From contig NZ_FTMO01000005.1 in the NCBI RefSeq assembly GCF_900156025.1, forward strand, positions 224,359-288,358: a stretch of DNA of 64,000 bases, in the 5' to 3' direction. The notes under the pieces were generated by a model that was given only the letters and a program-made list of their open reading frames with translations, had not been told where the DNA came from and did not search any database. Below are positions 54,954 through 64,000 of the stretch, in pieces; positions within the stretch are counted from its first letter, which is position 1; every line of letters starts with the position of its first letter. The DNA comes from Allobosea sp. TND4EK4 (GTDB lineage: Bacteria > Pseudomonadota > Alphaproteobacteria > Rhizobiales > Beijerinckiaceae). A program made the translations under genes and the position numbers.

Positions 54954-56186
54954 ATGAAGATCGCCATCGTCGGGACGGGCATCGTCGGCGTCGCCATCGC
55001 CCACGCCTTGCTGGACGAGGGGCACGAGGTCCTGCTGCTCGACCGCGAGGGTCCCGCCTTTGGCCCCTCGCGGGGCAATGCCGGCTGGATCGCCCATACC
55101 GACATCCTGCCGATCGCCAGCCCGAAGATACTGCGGCAGGTGCCGAAATTCCTGGCCGACCCGCTCGGCCCGCTGAGCATCCGCCCGGCCTATCTGCCGA
55201 AACTGCTGCCCTGGCTCGCACGCTTCGTGCTGGCCTCGCGGCCCGGCCCTTATGAGCGCTCGATCTCGGGCCTCGCAGCGCTGCAGCGACTGGCCCTGCC
55301 GGCCTGGCTGGCCCGCGCCGAACAGACGGGGCTTGGGCATCTCGTCCACCGCAGGGGCGGGCTGTATGCCTTCACCGATCCCCAGGCCATGGCGGCGGCG
55401 AAGGAGATCGCGAAGCGGCAGGCCGCCTTCGGCATCGACGTCCAGATGATCGACGGCCCGGCGCTCCGGAAGTTGGAACCCGCGCTCTCGCCCCGCTTCG
55501 CCGGCGCGGCCTATCACCCCGGCACCGCCCATATCAGTGACCCGCTCGAGCTGACGATGGCGCTGTTCGAGGCGGCGCTCGAACGCGGCGCGAACTTCGA
55601 GCGGATCGGCATCGACCGGATCTCGGCCGAGACGCGCCCTGCCCTGGAAGCCAGCCATGGCTGGCGGCAGATCGTCGACCGGGTCGTGGTCGCCGCCGGT
55701 GCCTGGTCGAAGCCTCTGGCGGCTGCCCTGGGCGACCCGATCCCGCTCGACACCGAGCGAGGATACAATGTCAGTTTCCCCGGCGTGAGCGGGCTCCTCT
55801 CGCGCCCGGTCGCCTTCGAGGGCCACGGCTTCGTCGCGACGCCGCTCGATTCGGGCCTGCGCATCGGCGGCGCGGTCGAGTTCGGCGGGCTGGACGCCCC
55901 GCCCAACCACGCCCGCACGCGCAAGCTCTACGACAAGGCCGCGACGCTGGTCGAAGGCCTGCCGGCCTTCGAAAGCGGCCGGACCTGGATGGGCTTTCGC
56001 CCCTCGATCCCCGATTCCCTGCCGGTGATCGGCAGGGCACGGCGCAATCCCCACGTGCTCTACGCCTTCGGCCACGGGCACTACGGCATGACGCAATCCC
56101 ACGCGACGGCCGACATCGTCGCCGCTCTGGTCGCAGGCCGGCATCCGGCCATCGACATCACGCCCTTCAGCCCCCGGCGCTTCTGA
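54954..56186 (+). CDS. FAD-dependent D-amino acid dehydrogenase/oxidase (candidate D-hydroxyproline dehydrogenase)
   Basis: A 410-residue DAO-superfamily flavoprotein starting KIAIVGTGIVGVAIAHALL (FAD-binding GxGxxG). C-terminal GFRPSIPDSLPVIGRA and FGHGHYGMTQSHATAD are typical of DadA-like dehydrogenases. Placed between a DapA-family deaminase and 4-hydroxyproline epimerase, it probably oxidises cis-4-hydroxy-D-proline. The gap of 115 bases before ATG 54954 has only a weak ribosome site. Confidence 0.88.
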   Translation: MKIAIVGTGIVGVAIAHALLDEGHEVLLLDREGPAFGPSRGNAGWIAHTDILPIASPKILRQVPKFLADPLGPLSIRPAYLPKLLPWLARFVLASRPGPYERSISGLAALQRLALPAWLARAEQTGLGHLVHRRGGLYAFTDPQAMAAAKEIAKRQAAFGIDVQMIDGPALRKLEPALSPRFAGAAYHPGTAHISDPLELTMALFEAALERGANFERIGIDRISAETRPALEASHGWRQIVDRVVVAAGAWSKPLAAALGDPIPLDTERGYNVSFPGVSGLLSRPVAFEGHGFVATPLDSGLRIGGAVEFGGLDAPPNHARTRKLYDKAATLVEGLPAFESGRTWMGFRPSIPDSLPVIGRARRNPHVLYAFGHGHYGMTQSHATADIVAALVAGRHPAIDITPFSPRRF

Positions 56187-56216
56187 ATCAGCCTGCGAGA
56201 AGACGGACCCAAGCCC

Positions 56217-57227
56217 ATGGCGACACACACCTTCTTCTGCGTCGATGGACACACCTGTGGCAATCCGGTGCGCCTCGTCGCGGGCGGCGCCCCGCCCCTT
56301 CGGGGCGAGACCATGGTCGAGAAGCGCGCCCGCTTCCTGGCCGAATACGACTGGATCCGCACCGGGCTGATGTTCGAGCCGCGCGGCCACGACATGATGT
56401 CGGGCGCGATCCTCTACCCTCCCACCCGGCCCGACGCCGACATCGCCTTCCTCTTCATCGAAACCTCGGGCTGCCTGCCGATGTGCGGCCACGGCACCAT
56501 CGGCACCGTCACCATGGCGCTGGAGCGCGGGCTGGTGACGCCGCGCGAAGAGGGCGTGCTGAAGATCGACACGCCCGCCGGCCTCGTGACCGCCCGCTAT
56601 GTCCGCAACGGCCCCTATGTCGACAGCGTCCGCATCACCAATATCGCCTCCTATCTCCATGCGACGGGGCTCACGGCGGAGGTCGATGGGCTCGGCGAGG
56701 TCGTGGTCGACGTCGCCTATGGCGGCAATTTCTACGCGATCGTCGATCCGCAGGACGCGATCCGCGACATTGCCGACGTCAACCCGTCCGACCTGCTGCG
56801 CTGGAGTCCGAAGCTGCGCGCCGCGCTCAACGCGAAATACGATTTCGTCCACCCGGAGAACCACGCGATCAAGGGCCTCTCGCACGTCCTCTGGACCGGC
56901 GAGCCGACTCACCCGGAAGCCCATGCCCGCAACGCCGTGTTCTACGGCGACAAGGCGCTCGACCGCTCGCCCTGCGGCACCGGCACCTCCTCGCGCATGG
57001 CCCAGTGGGCCGCGCAGGGGAAGCTCGGTGTCGGCGACGACTTCGTGCATGAGAGCATCATCGGCACGCTGTTTCGCGGGCGGGTCGAGGCCAAGGCCCA
57101 GGTCGGCCCCTTCGAAGGCATCATCCCTTCGATCGAGGGCTGGGCCCGCATGACCGGCTACAACACCATCTTCATCGACGATCGCGACCCTCTGGCGCAT
57201 GGCTTCCAGCTGGCGGATCGCGGCTGA
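56217..57227 (+). CDS. 4-hydroxyproline epimerase (proline racemase family)
   Basis: A 336-residue proline racemase-fold enzyme with both catalytic cysteines: Cys90 in MCGHGTIG and Cys253 in DRSPCGTGTSS. The Cys/Cys pair marks epimerases or racemases, whereas trans-3-hydroxyproline dehydratases have Thr in place of the second Cys. It would convert trans-4-hydroxy-L-proline to cis-4-hydroxy-D-proline, feeding the FAD dehydrogenase upstream. It follows that gene by 30 bases. Confidence 0.92.
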   Translation: MATHTFFCVDGHTCGNPVRLVAGGAPPLRGETMVEKRARFLAEYDWIRTGLMFEPRGHDMMSGAILYPPTRPDADIAFLFIETSGCLPMCGHGTIGTVTMALERGLVTPREEGVLKIDTPAGLVTARYVRNGPYVDSVRITNIASYLHATGLTAEVDGLGEVVVDVAYGGNFYAIVDPQDAIRDIADVNPSDLLRWSPKLRAALNAKYDFVHPENHAIKGLSHVLWTGEPTHPEAHARNAVFYGDKALDRSPCGTGTSSRMAQWAAQGKLGVGDDFVHESIIGTLFRGRVEAKAQVGPFEGIIPSIEGWARMTGYNTIFIDDRDPLAHGFQLADRG

Positions 57228-57520
57228 ACCAGCCCCAACCGGCGTTCCGGATCATGTTTCGGCCGAAACGCACCCTCTCCGGCCCACACCGGCGCCCGGC
57301 CTCCGGCGCAATCATCATGCGCGAAAACCACGCGGCGTCGCACAGAGTTCTGCACATTTCGAGAGCACTTCGCTCCAGATTGCTTTTGACAGAAATGAGA
57401 CGCGGGGAGATTGTCGTCGCAACAAACCGTTGGTAGCTCTGCATTGCAATCGCATCCCGCATGCGCCGACGTCATGTCGGTGACGAGAACGGGAGCTGGT
57501 TCGAGGGGTCGGCGTCTTCC
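57228..57520. other. intergenic region before the liv operon
   Basis: About 290 bases without a gene. The part 57330-57460 is A/T-rich for this genome and contains TTGACA (57386-57391), a perfect -35 box for the plus strand, but the -10 (GATTGT near 57409) is poor. It probably holds the promoter of the transporter operon. No terminator for the epimerase gene was seen. Confidence 0.45.
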
Positions 57521-58444
57521 ATGGAAGTGTTTCTCCAGCAGCTCATCAACGGGCTGACACTGGGATCGATCTACGGTCTCATCGCCATCGGCTACACGAT
57601 GGTCTTCGGCATCATCGGCATGGTGAACTTCGCCCATGGCGACATTTTCATGCTCTCCGCCTTCATCGCGCTGATCTTCTTCATGCTGGTGACCGCCGTC
57701 GTCGGCACCGGCGCCGGGGTGGTGATGCTGGCGCTGCTCGTGGTGCTCGGCCTGGCGATGTTCTTCACCTCGCTCTGGAACTGGACGATCGAGCGCGTCG
57801 CCTACCGGCCGCTGCGCGGCTCCTTCCGCCTCGCCCCGCTGATCTCGGCGATCGGCATGTCGATCTTCCTGATGAACTTCGTCCAGGTCGTTCAGGGACC
57901 GCGCAACAAGTCGATCCCGCCGCTGCTCAACAAGTCGATCACGCTGATCGAGAGCACCACCTATTCGGTGCAGATCTCCTACAAGCAGATCGTCATCGTG
58001 CTCACCACGGCGATCCTGCTCGCCGCCTTCTGGTACATCGTGCAGAAGACGCCGCTTGGCCGCGCCCAGCGTGCCTGCGAGCAGGACCGCAAGATGGCCG
58101 CGCTGCTGGGCATCGACGTCGACCGCACCATCTCGATCACCTTCGTCATGGGCGCCGCGCTCGCTGCGGTCGCCGGCGTCATGTATCTCGTGCTCTACGG
58201 CGTGGTGAACTTCTCGGACGGCTTCACCCCGGGCGTGAAGGCCTTCACCGCGGCCGTGCTCGGCGGCATCGGCTCGCTGCCGGGCGCCGTGCTCGGCGGG
58301 CTCCTGATTGGTCTCATCGAGGTGATGTGGTCGGCCTATTTCACCATCGACTACAAGGACGTCGCCGCCTTCTGCATCCTCGCCATCGTGCTGGTCTTCA
58401 TGCCCTCGGGCATACTGGGCCGGCCGGAAGTCGAGAAGGTCTGA
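57521..58444 (+). CDS. livH: branched-chain amino acid ABC transporter permease (LivH)
   Basis: A 307-residue membrane permease with about eight transmembrane segments. Its start is [20 protein letters not shown], and the cytoplasmic EAA-like loop is [20 protein letters not shown]. It forms the channel with LivM for uptake of branched-chain or other neutral amino acids. ATG 57521 is preferred, as the 20 residues above it are not family-like. livM starts five bases after the stop. Confidence 0.92.
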   Translation: MEVFLQQLINGLTLGSIYGLIAIGYTMVFGIIGMVNFAHGDIFMLSAFIALIFFMLVTAVVGTGAGVVMLALLVVLGLAMFFTSLWNWTIERVAYRPLRGSFRLAPLISAIGMSIFLMNFVQVVQGPRNKSIPPLLNKSITLIESTTYSVQISYKQIVIVLTTAILLAAFWYIVQKTPLGRAQRACEQDRKMAALLGIDVDRTISITFVMGAALAAVAGVMYLVLYGVVNFSDGFTPGVKAFTAAVLGGIGSLPGAVLGGLLIGLIEVMWSAYFTIDYKDVAAFCILAIVLVFMPSGILGRPEVEKV

Positions 58445-58448
58445 CGCC

Positions 58449-59834
58449 ATGGCGACGGCAACCACCGCAAAGCCCGCCGCCGGGATCGATCTCAAGGCGG
58501 CGCTGAAGGAGGCCGGCTTCGCCGCCCTCGTCACGCTCGGCCTGTGCATCCCGATCATCGCCTGGGGCACGCGCCAGAACATGGACAATGTCCTGGTTCT
58601 CGATCCGCGCTGGGACGCTGTGGCCTGGGCGGTCGCGATCGTCTTCGTCGGCCGTTTCCTGGTGGCGCTCCGCCAGCAGCAGAAGGCTGGCAGCAAGAAG
58701 CCGCCTATCCGTCTCCTCCCCCACGGCACCCTTGCCTTTTTCCAGCGCCATTCGCGCCTGTTCTCGGTCTTCGGCCTCGGCTTCCTCGCCGCCTTCCCGG
58801 CGATTGCGATCGGGCTCGCCGGCTGGGGCGGCGCGCTGAAATGGGTCGATAATTTCGGTGTCCAGATCCTGATCTACGTCATGCTCGGCTGGGGGCTGAA
58901 CATCGTCGTCGGCCTCGCCGGCCTGCTCGACCTCGGCTATGTCGCCTTCTACGCGGTCGGAGCCTATTCCTACGCTCTGCTCGCCAAGAATTTCGGGCTT
59001 TCCTTCTGGATTCTTCTGCCCATGGCCGGCATCCTCGCCGCCTTCTGGGGCATGCTGCTCGGCTTTCCGGTGCTGCGCCTGCGCGGCGACTACCTCGCCA
59101 TCGTCACCCTCGCCTTCGGCGAGATCATCCGCCTCGTCCTGATCAACTGGACCGAGTTCTCGAACGGCTATGCCGGCATCTCGGGCATTCCGCGCCCGAC
59201 CTTCTTCGGCATCCCCTTTACAGCGGCCGACAATGGCTTTGCGGCGGTCTTCGGGCTGGAGTTCTCCCCGCTCTACCGAACAATCTTCCTCTATTACCTG
59301 ATCTTATGCCTTGCCCTGCTGACAGCCTTCGTGACGCTCCGGCTGCGACGCCTGCCCGTGGGCCGCGCCTGGGAGGCGCTGCGCGAGGATGAGATCGCCT
59401 GCCGCTCGCTCGGCATCAACACCACCAGCACCAAGCTCACCGCCTTCGCGCTGGGCGCCATGTTCGGCGGCTTCGCCGGCGCCTTCTTCTCGGCGCGGCA
59501 GGGCTTCATCTCGCCGGAATCCTTCACCTTCATGGAATCGGCCGTCATCCTCGCCATCGTCGTGCTCGGCGGCATGGGTTCGCTCTGGGGCGTCGCCATC
59601 GCCGCCATCGTGATGATCGGCGGCACCGAGCTCCTGCGCGAGCTCGAATGGATGAAGGCGATCTTCGGCGCGGACTTCGACCCGACCAAGTACCGCATGC
59701 TGATCTTCGGCTTCGCCATGGTGGTGATCATGATCTGGAAGCCGCGCGGCCTGATCTCGACCCGCGAGCCCACCGCCTTCCTCAAGGAGAAGAAGCAGAT
59801 CTCGGCCGATCTCGTGCAGGAGGGCCACGGCTGA
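58449..59834 (+). CDS. livM: branched-chain amino acid ABC transporter permease (LivM)
   Basis: A 461-residue LivM permease with an extended N-terminal membrane domain (about 1-120, extra segments) before the core. Family motifs: [30 protein letters not shown], split over two segments, and [20 protein letters not shown] as the ATPase-contacting loop. Its stop overlaps the livG start by one base (TGATG), so the genes are translated in series. Confidence 0.92.
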   Translation: MATATTAKPAAGIDLKAALKEAGFAALVTLGLCIPIIAWGTRQNMDNVLVLDPRWDAVAWAVAIVFVGRFLVALRQQQKAGSKKPPIRLLPHGTLAFFQRHSRLFSVFGLGFLAAFPAIAIGLAGWGGALKWVDNFGVQILIYVMLGWGLNIVVGLAGLLDLGYVAFYAVGAYSYALLAKNFGLSFWILLPMAGILAAFWGMLLGFPVLRLRGDYLAIVTLAFGEIIRLVLINWTEFSNGYAGISGIPRPTFFGIPFTAADNGFAAVFGLEFSPLYRTIFLYYLILCLALLTAFVTLRLRRLPVGRAWEALREDEIACRSLGINTTSTKLTAFALGAMFGGFAGAFFSARQGFISPESFTFMESAVILAIVVLGGMGSLWGVAIAAIVMIGGTELLRELEWMKAIFGADFDPTKYRMLIFGFAMVVIMIWKPRGLISTREPTAFLKEKKQISADLVQEGHG

Positions 59835-60699
59835 TGACCATCGCCGCACCCTCGAAGGCCGCCGCCCACGGCCGGCCGCTTCTCGAGATCGAGAACGTCA
59901 CCATGCGCTTCGGCGGGCTCACCGCCGTCAACGCCCTCTCCTTCGAAGCCCGCAAGGGCGAAATCACCGCGCTGATCGGCCCCAACGGCGCCGGCAAGAC
60001 CACCGTGTTCAACTGCATCACCGGCTTCTACAAGCCGACGCAGGGCATGATCACGCTGACGCAGGACAGCGGCGCGAGCTACCTGCTGGAGCGCATGCCG
60101 GACTTCCGCATCTCCTGGAAGGCCAAGGTTGCCCGCACCTTCCAGAACATCCGCCTCTTCGGCGGCATGACGGTGCTGGAGAACCTGCTGATCGCCCAGC
60201 ACAACCCGCTGATGCTGGCCTCCGGCTACTCCTTCCTCGGCATTCTCGGCATCTCCAGCTACAAGCTGCGCGAGCAGCAGGCGATCGAGAAGGCCAAGTT
60301 CTGGCTGGACAAGATCAACCTGACCCACCGCGCCGACGATCCGGCAGCCGACCTGCCCTATGGCGACCAGCGCCGGCTCGAGATCGCGCGCGCCATGTGC
60401 ACCGACCCGGTGCTGCTCTGCCTCGACGAGCCGGCCGCCGGCCTCAACCCGCGCGAGAGCCTCGATCTCAACGAGCTGCTGCTCTCGATCCGCAAGGATC
60501 TCGGCACCGCCCTGCTGCTGATCGAGCACGACATGTCGGTGGTGATGGAAATCTCGGACCATGTCGTGGTGCTCGACTACGGCACCAAGATCGCCGACGG
60601 CACGCCAGCCGAGGTGCAGGCCGACCCCAAGGTCATCGCCGCCTATCTCGGCGTCGATGACGAGGAGGTCGAAGAGGTCGAAGCGGAGGTCGGTATCTC

Positions 60700-60703
<4 letters not shown>
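59834..60703 (+). CDS. livG: branched-chain amino acid ABC transporter ATPase (LivG)
   Basis: A 289-residue ABC ATPase. Walker A is GPNGAGKTT, the signature region reads LPYGDQRRLEIARAM, and Walker B is VLLCLDEPAAGLNP. The C-terminal extension and insert between Walker A and signature (about 45-110) are LivG-like. The C-terminus is very acidic (DDEEVEEVEAEV). It ends in GTGA, overlapping livF. Confidence 0.93.
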
Positions 60704-61431
<728 letters not shown>

Positions 61432-61433
61432 CG

Positions 61434-61808
61434 ATGCAGGGCATCCTCTACGAAGAGCCGACGATCTGGCTCTTCCTGCTGGTCTCGGTGGTCATGGGCG
61501 GCTGGCTCGCCTGGATGGCCGGCCGTGCGATCGCGCTGACCTGGCGGCCAAGCTGGCAGCTCGTCATCTACATGCTGGTCCTCGGCCTGTTCGTGCGCTT
61601 CATCCATTTTGCGCTGTTCCAGGCGACGCTGCTGACGCTGCACTACTACATCGTCGACACGGTCGTGCTGATGGCCGTCGGCTTCGCCGGCTGGCGCTAC
61701 ACCCGCGCCAACCAGATGACGCGGCAATATCACTGGCTGTTCGAGCGCGCCGGCCCCTTCGCTTGGAAGCCGCGCCCCGGAGCAGTCATCAAGCCTGAAC
61801 TGCTCTGA
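61434..61808 (+). CDS. small membrane protein of the liv operon
   Basis: A 124-residue protein with three hydrophobic segments (about 10-35, 44-62 and 68-88) and a basic cytoplasmic tail. It has no recognised domain beyond uncharacterised proteins that accompany liv operons in Hyphomicrobiales. The start ATG lies three bases after livF and precedes the binding-protein gene, so it is likely part of the transporter's biology. It could be an accessory or stability factor. Confidence 0.8.
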   Translation: MQGILYEEPTIWLFLLVSVVMGGWLAWMAGRAIALTWRPSWQLVIYMLVLGLFVRFIHFALFQATLLTLHYYIVDTVVLMAVGFAGWRYTRANQMTRQYHWLFERAGPFAWKPRPGAVIKPELL

Positions 61809-61950
61809 AAACGGGCAGAAAGTCGCATGAGCTTGCCGCGTGACACCCTGCCCGAAAAGCGCAAGACTGCGCTTCACCGGCAGCCTTACGCGCCGAGACG
61901 GGCGGTCCGTCCAGCCCGTTGTTAAGATCAAAACAGGGGAGTTTCCACGC

Positions 61951-63066
61951 ATGAAGAAGTTGCTTTTGGGCGGCATCGCACTGGGCGCGGTACTCGCGTT
62001 CTCGAGCATGGCCAGCGCCCAGATCAAGCTCGGAGTCGCCGGGCCGATCACGGGACCGAACGCCGCCTTCGGCGCCCAGCTGAAGAACGGCGCCGAGCAG
62101 GCCGCCGAGGATATCAACGCCGCCGGCGGCGTTCTCGGCCAGAAGATCCAGGTCAGCGTCGGCGACGACGTCTCCGATCCCAAGCAGGGCGTCTCGGTCG
62201 CCAACAAGTTCGTCGGCGACGGCGTGAAGTGGGTCGTCGGCCCGTTCAACTCCGGCGTCGCCATGCCGGCTTCTGAAGTCTACGCCGAGAACGGCGTTCT
62301 GATGATCTCGCCTTCGGCCACCAACCCGAAGATCACCGAGCGCGGCCTCTGGAACACCTTCCGCACCTGCGGCCGTGACGACCAGCAGGGCGCCGTCGCC
62401 TCGGCCTATCTCTTGAAGAACTTCAAGGACAAGAAGATCGCCGTCGTCCACGACAAGACGACCTACGGCCAGGGCCTCGCCGACGAGACCAAGAAGGGCC
62501 TCAACGCCGGCGGCATGAAGGAAGTGCTCTACGAAGGCGTGAACGCCGGCGAAAAGGACTTCTCGGCCCTCGTCTCCAAGATCAAGGCCTCGGGCGCCGA
62601 CTACCTGTATTGGGGCGGCCTGCACACCGAGGGCGGCCTGATCGTGCGCCAGATGCGCGACCAGGGCCTGAAGACCGTGCTGGTCTCGGGCGATGGCATC
62701 ACCACCGACGAGTTCTCCACGATTGGCGGCCCCGGTGTCGAAGGCACGCTGATGACCTTCCCGCCGGACCCGCAGAAGCGTCCGGAGGCGGCGGCCATCG
62801 TCAAGAAGTTCGCTGCCAAGAACTTCAAGCCGGAAGCCTACACGCTCTACAGCTACGCCGCCGTCCAGATCATGGCCGAGGGCGCCAAGCGCGCCAATTC
62901 GACCGATCCCAAGAAGATCGCCGACGCGCTGCACAAGGGCGAGCCGGTGAAGACGGTGATCGGCGATATCGGCTTCGACAAGAAGGGCGACATCACCCGT
63001 CCGGACTACACCATGTACACTTGGAAGAAGGGCGCCGACGGCAAGATCACCTATGTCGAGAATTGA
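61951..63066 (+). CDS. branched-chain amino acid ABC transporter substrate-binding protein
   Basis: A 371-residue periplasmic binding protein of the LivK/LivJ type. The signal peptide (about residues 1-24, ending ASA) is followed by QIKLGVAGPITGPNAAFG, typical of Peripla_BP_6 proteins. The ligand is unknown; branched-chain amino acids are usual, and hydroxyproline or related compounds are possible given the neighbouring catabolic genes. ACAGGGGAG precedes ATG 61951. A terminator follows. Confidence 0.93.
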   Translation: MKKLLLGGIALGAVLAFSSMASAQIKLGVAGPITGPNAAFGAQLKNGAEQAAEDINAAGGVLGQKIQVSVGDDVSDPKQGVSVANKFVGDGVKWVVGPFNSGVAMPASEVYAENGVLMISPSATNPKITERGLWNTFRTCGRDDQQGAVASAYLLKNFKDKKIAVVHDKTTYGQGLADETKKGLNAGGMKEVLYEGVNAGEKDFSALVSKIKASGADYLYWGGLHTEGGLIVRQMRDQGLKTVLVSGDGITTDEFSTIGGPGVEGTLMTFPPDPQKRPEAAAIVKKFAAKNFKPEAYTLYSYAAVQIMAEGAKRANSTDPKKIADALHKGEPVKTVIGDIGFDKKGDITRPDYTMYTWKKGADGKITYVEN

Positions 63067-63101
63067 TCTCGAAGGGTGAGCGCCTGAGCGCGTGAAACAG
63101 G

Positions 63102-63135
63102 ACCGCCCCGGTGAAAGCCGGGGCGGTTTTCTTTT
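63102..63135 (+). terminator. rho-independent terminator after the binding-protein gene
   Basis: A 10-bp GC-rich stem, ACCGCCCCGG / CCGGGGCGGT (63102-63111 and 63118-63127), with a TGAAAG loop is followed by TTTTCTTTT. It ends the liv operon, 35 bases after the stop codon. Confidence 0.93.
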
Positions 63136-63203
63136 GAGAGAAGTTGCAGAGGCCCGATTCCACCGACCTCAACGGCCAGCAGCAGATTACGACAGTGCCG
63201 GGA

Positions 63204-63668
63204 TCAGCCGCCGTGCGACCGGCTGCCCGGTCCGACGACCTCGCGCATCGCCACGAAGGTCCGATACTCAGCCACGGTCGGATCGTCGTGGAACATCTCC
63301 TTCGTGAAGGCCGCATAGGCATTCATGCTTTCCACCTGAAGGTGAAGCACGAAGTCTGCTCCACCGGTGACATAGGAAGCCTGCCGGACTTCCGGGCGAC
63401 GCTGAATCTTGCGCGAAAAATCCGCGTAGGTGCGCGAGCCCTGGTTGATCGAGACCAGCACGTGAATGCTGACCGGCACGCCGAGTGTCTCGGGGCTCAC
63501 GATCGCGATGTCGGCAGCGATGATTTTCTCGCCGCGAAGGCGCCGCAGCCGCCGGAGCACGGCGCTGGTCGACAATCCGACCCGCTCTGCCAGAACGCGG
63601 GCCGGTATCTGGTTGTCGATCTGGACCTCCCGCAGGAGAGCTTTGTCAAACCGATCGAGCTCGATCAT
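63204..63668 (-). CDS. Lrp/AsnC family regulator
   Basis: A 154-residue regulator. The helix-turn-helix (about 1-55) includes LDRFDKALLREVQIDNQIPAR and GLSTSAVLRRLRRL; the RAM ligand-binding domain follows (about 60-145, YVTGGADFVLHLQV). It probably senses an amino acid and controls the divergent PLP-enzyme gene 130 bases away. It is not in an operon with the liv genes, which read toward it. Confidence 0.92.
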   Translation of the reverse strand: MIELDRFDKALLREVQIDNQIPARVLAERVGLSTSAVLRRLRRLRGEKIIAADIAIVSPETLGVPVSIHVLVSINQGSRTYADFSRKIQRRPEVRQASYVTGGADFVLHLQVESMNAYAAFTKEMFHDDPTVAEYRTFVAMREVVGPGSRSHGG

Positions 63669-63797
63669 TTTGGGCGCCCGGAAAGAACATTCGACGAATT
63701 TGGTTCTTAGCTAGCCAATTTCGGCGAAACGAGGCAAGCGCCTTCGTTCATCGTCTCGTTGTTGCCCAGCCATGGGCTCGAGAGAGAAGCCATCCTC

Positions 63798-64000
63798 ATG
63801 AACGTGATCTGGAGACCCCGCTCCCTGGCCGCGCAGGCGATGGGCAAGATCGACCGTGAGACGAAGGCGGTGGTTCCGCCGATCCATGTCTCGACGACCT
63901 ATCTGCGCGACGAGGACAATGGCTATTCGACGGGCTTCGTCTATGGCCGGCCGGACAACGAGACGATCCGCGAGGCCGAGAGCGTGCTGGCCATGCTGGA
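63798..64000 (+). CDS. Cys/Met-metabolism PLP-dependent enzyme (partial, runs off the window)
   Basis: The first 67 codons of a PLP-dependent enzyme of the cystathionine gamma-synthase/lyase and methionine gamma-lyase family. PPIHVSTTYLRDEDNGYSTG and YGRPDNETIREAE match the family's N-terminal region (the YxR phosphate-binding motif). The PLP lysine lies beyond the window edge. It diverges from the Lrp-type regulator, a common pairing for amino acid catabolism. Confidence 0.85.
   Translation, partial: MNVIWRPRSLAAQAMGKIDRETKAVVPPIHVSTTYLRDEDNGYSTGFVYGRPDNETIREAESVLAML

Noticed and set aside
54783..57200. 805-residue open frame antisense to the hydroxyproline genes
   Set aside because: It is Arg/Asp/Gly-rich, low-complexity shadow coding typical of high-GC antisense frames. 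The plus strand encodes three clear enzymes.
57386..57391. TTGACA as a firm promoter for the liv operon
   Set aside because: A perfect -35 box, but the -10 at suitable spacing matches only about three of six bases, so it is noted only as a possibility within the gap.
57158..58729. 523-residue open frame antisense to livH
   Set aside because: Its His/Asp/Glu-rich composition is a reverse complement artefact of a membrane-protein gene.

Overview
The window is a contiguous, GC-rich (roughly two-thirds G+C) chromosomal segment of an alphaproteobacterium. The gene set points to the order Hyphomicrobiales, most likely a Bosea-like soil or water organism: a BTLCP transglutaminase-like peptidase, DUF3126, usg, ExoD, BcsS and CHCC zinc-finger proteins, an Anbu operon, a form II CO-dehydrogenase-type cluster and many GTG/TTG starts. 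The genus is inference. No insertion sequence, prophage, CRISPR array or plasmid function was seen.

Layout. 0-29 kb is mixed housekeeping: peptidase, gamma-carbonic-anhydrase-like protein, diguanylate cyclase, serine hydrolase, PrmB, an SHMT-fold enzyme divergent from a LysR regulator, CysE, hydrolase, flavin monooxygenase, CNNM/TlyC-type protein, tRNA-Leu(TAA), acyl-CoA/ACP synthetase, a divergent PEP-carboxylase-like protein, DMT transporter, Gpt, CinA-like protein, FkbM methyltransferase, Map, RadC and DUF488. 29.2-33.3 kb is a four-gene Anbu operon: permuted ATP-grasp, alpha-E, transglutaminase-like protein and proteasome-type peptidase. Its transglutaminase-like member lacks the catalytic cysteine. 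33.4-37.6 kb holds a GGDEF-EAL protein, ExoD, Usg and BcsS, a cyclic-di-GMP/cell-surface flavour.

37.6-50.2 kb is a molybdenum hydroxylase region on the minus strand. Structural genes run coxS-coxL-coxM, and the large subunit carries the form II motif AYRGAGR. Accessory genes follow: MoxR/CoxD ATPase, NTF2-like protein, CoxE VWA protein, two separate XdhC-type proteins, a MobA-like fusion, and two LysE exporters interleaved. CoxG and a soluble chemoreceptor with a globin-like sensor lie on the other side of coxS.

50.3-57.2 kb is a hydroxyproline-type catabolic region: aconitase-X large and small subunits, a CMD-family protein, a flavin reductase, a GntR/FCD regulator, a DapA-family deaminase candidate, an FAD amine dehydrogenase and 4-hydroxyproline epimerase. 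Two near-identical CTGATATATC sites flank the regulator gene and suggest a small regulon. 57.5-63.1 kb is a complete branched-chain-amino-acid-type ABC transporter (two permeases, two ATPases, a small membrane protein and a binding protein) closed by a strong terminator. An Lrp regulator and a truncated Cys/Met-metabolism PLP enzyme, transcribed divergently, end the window.
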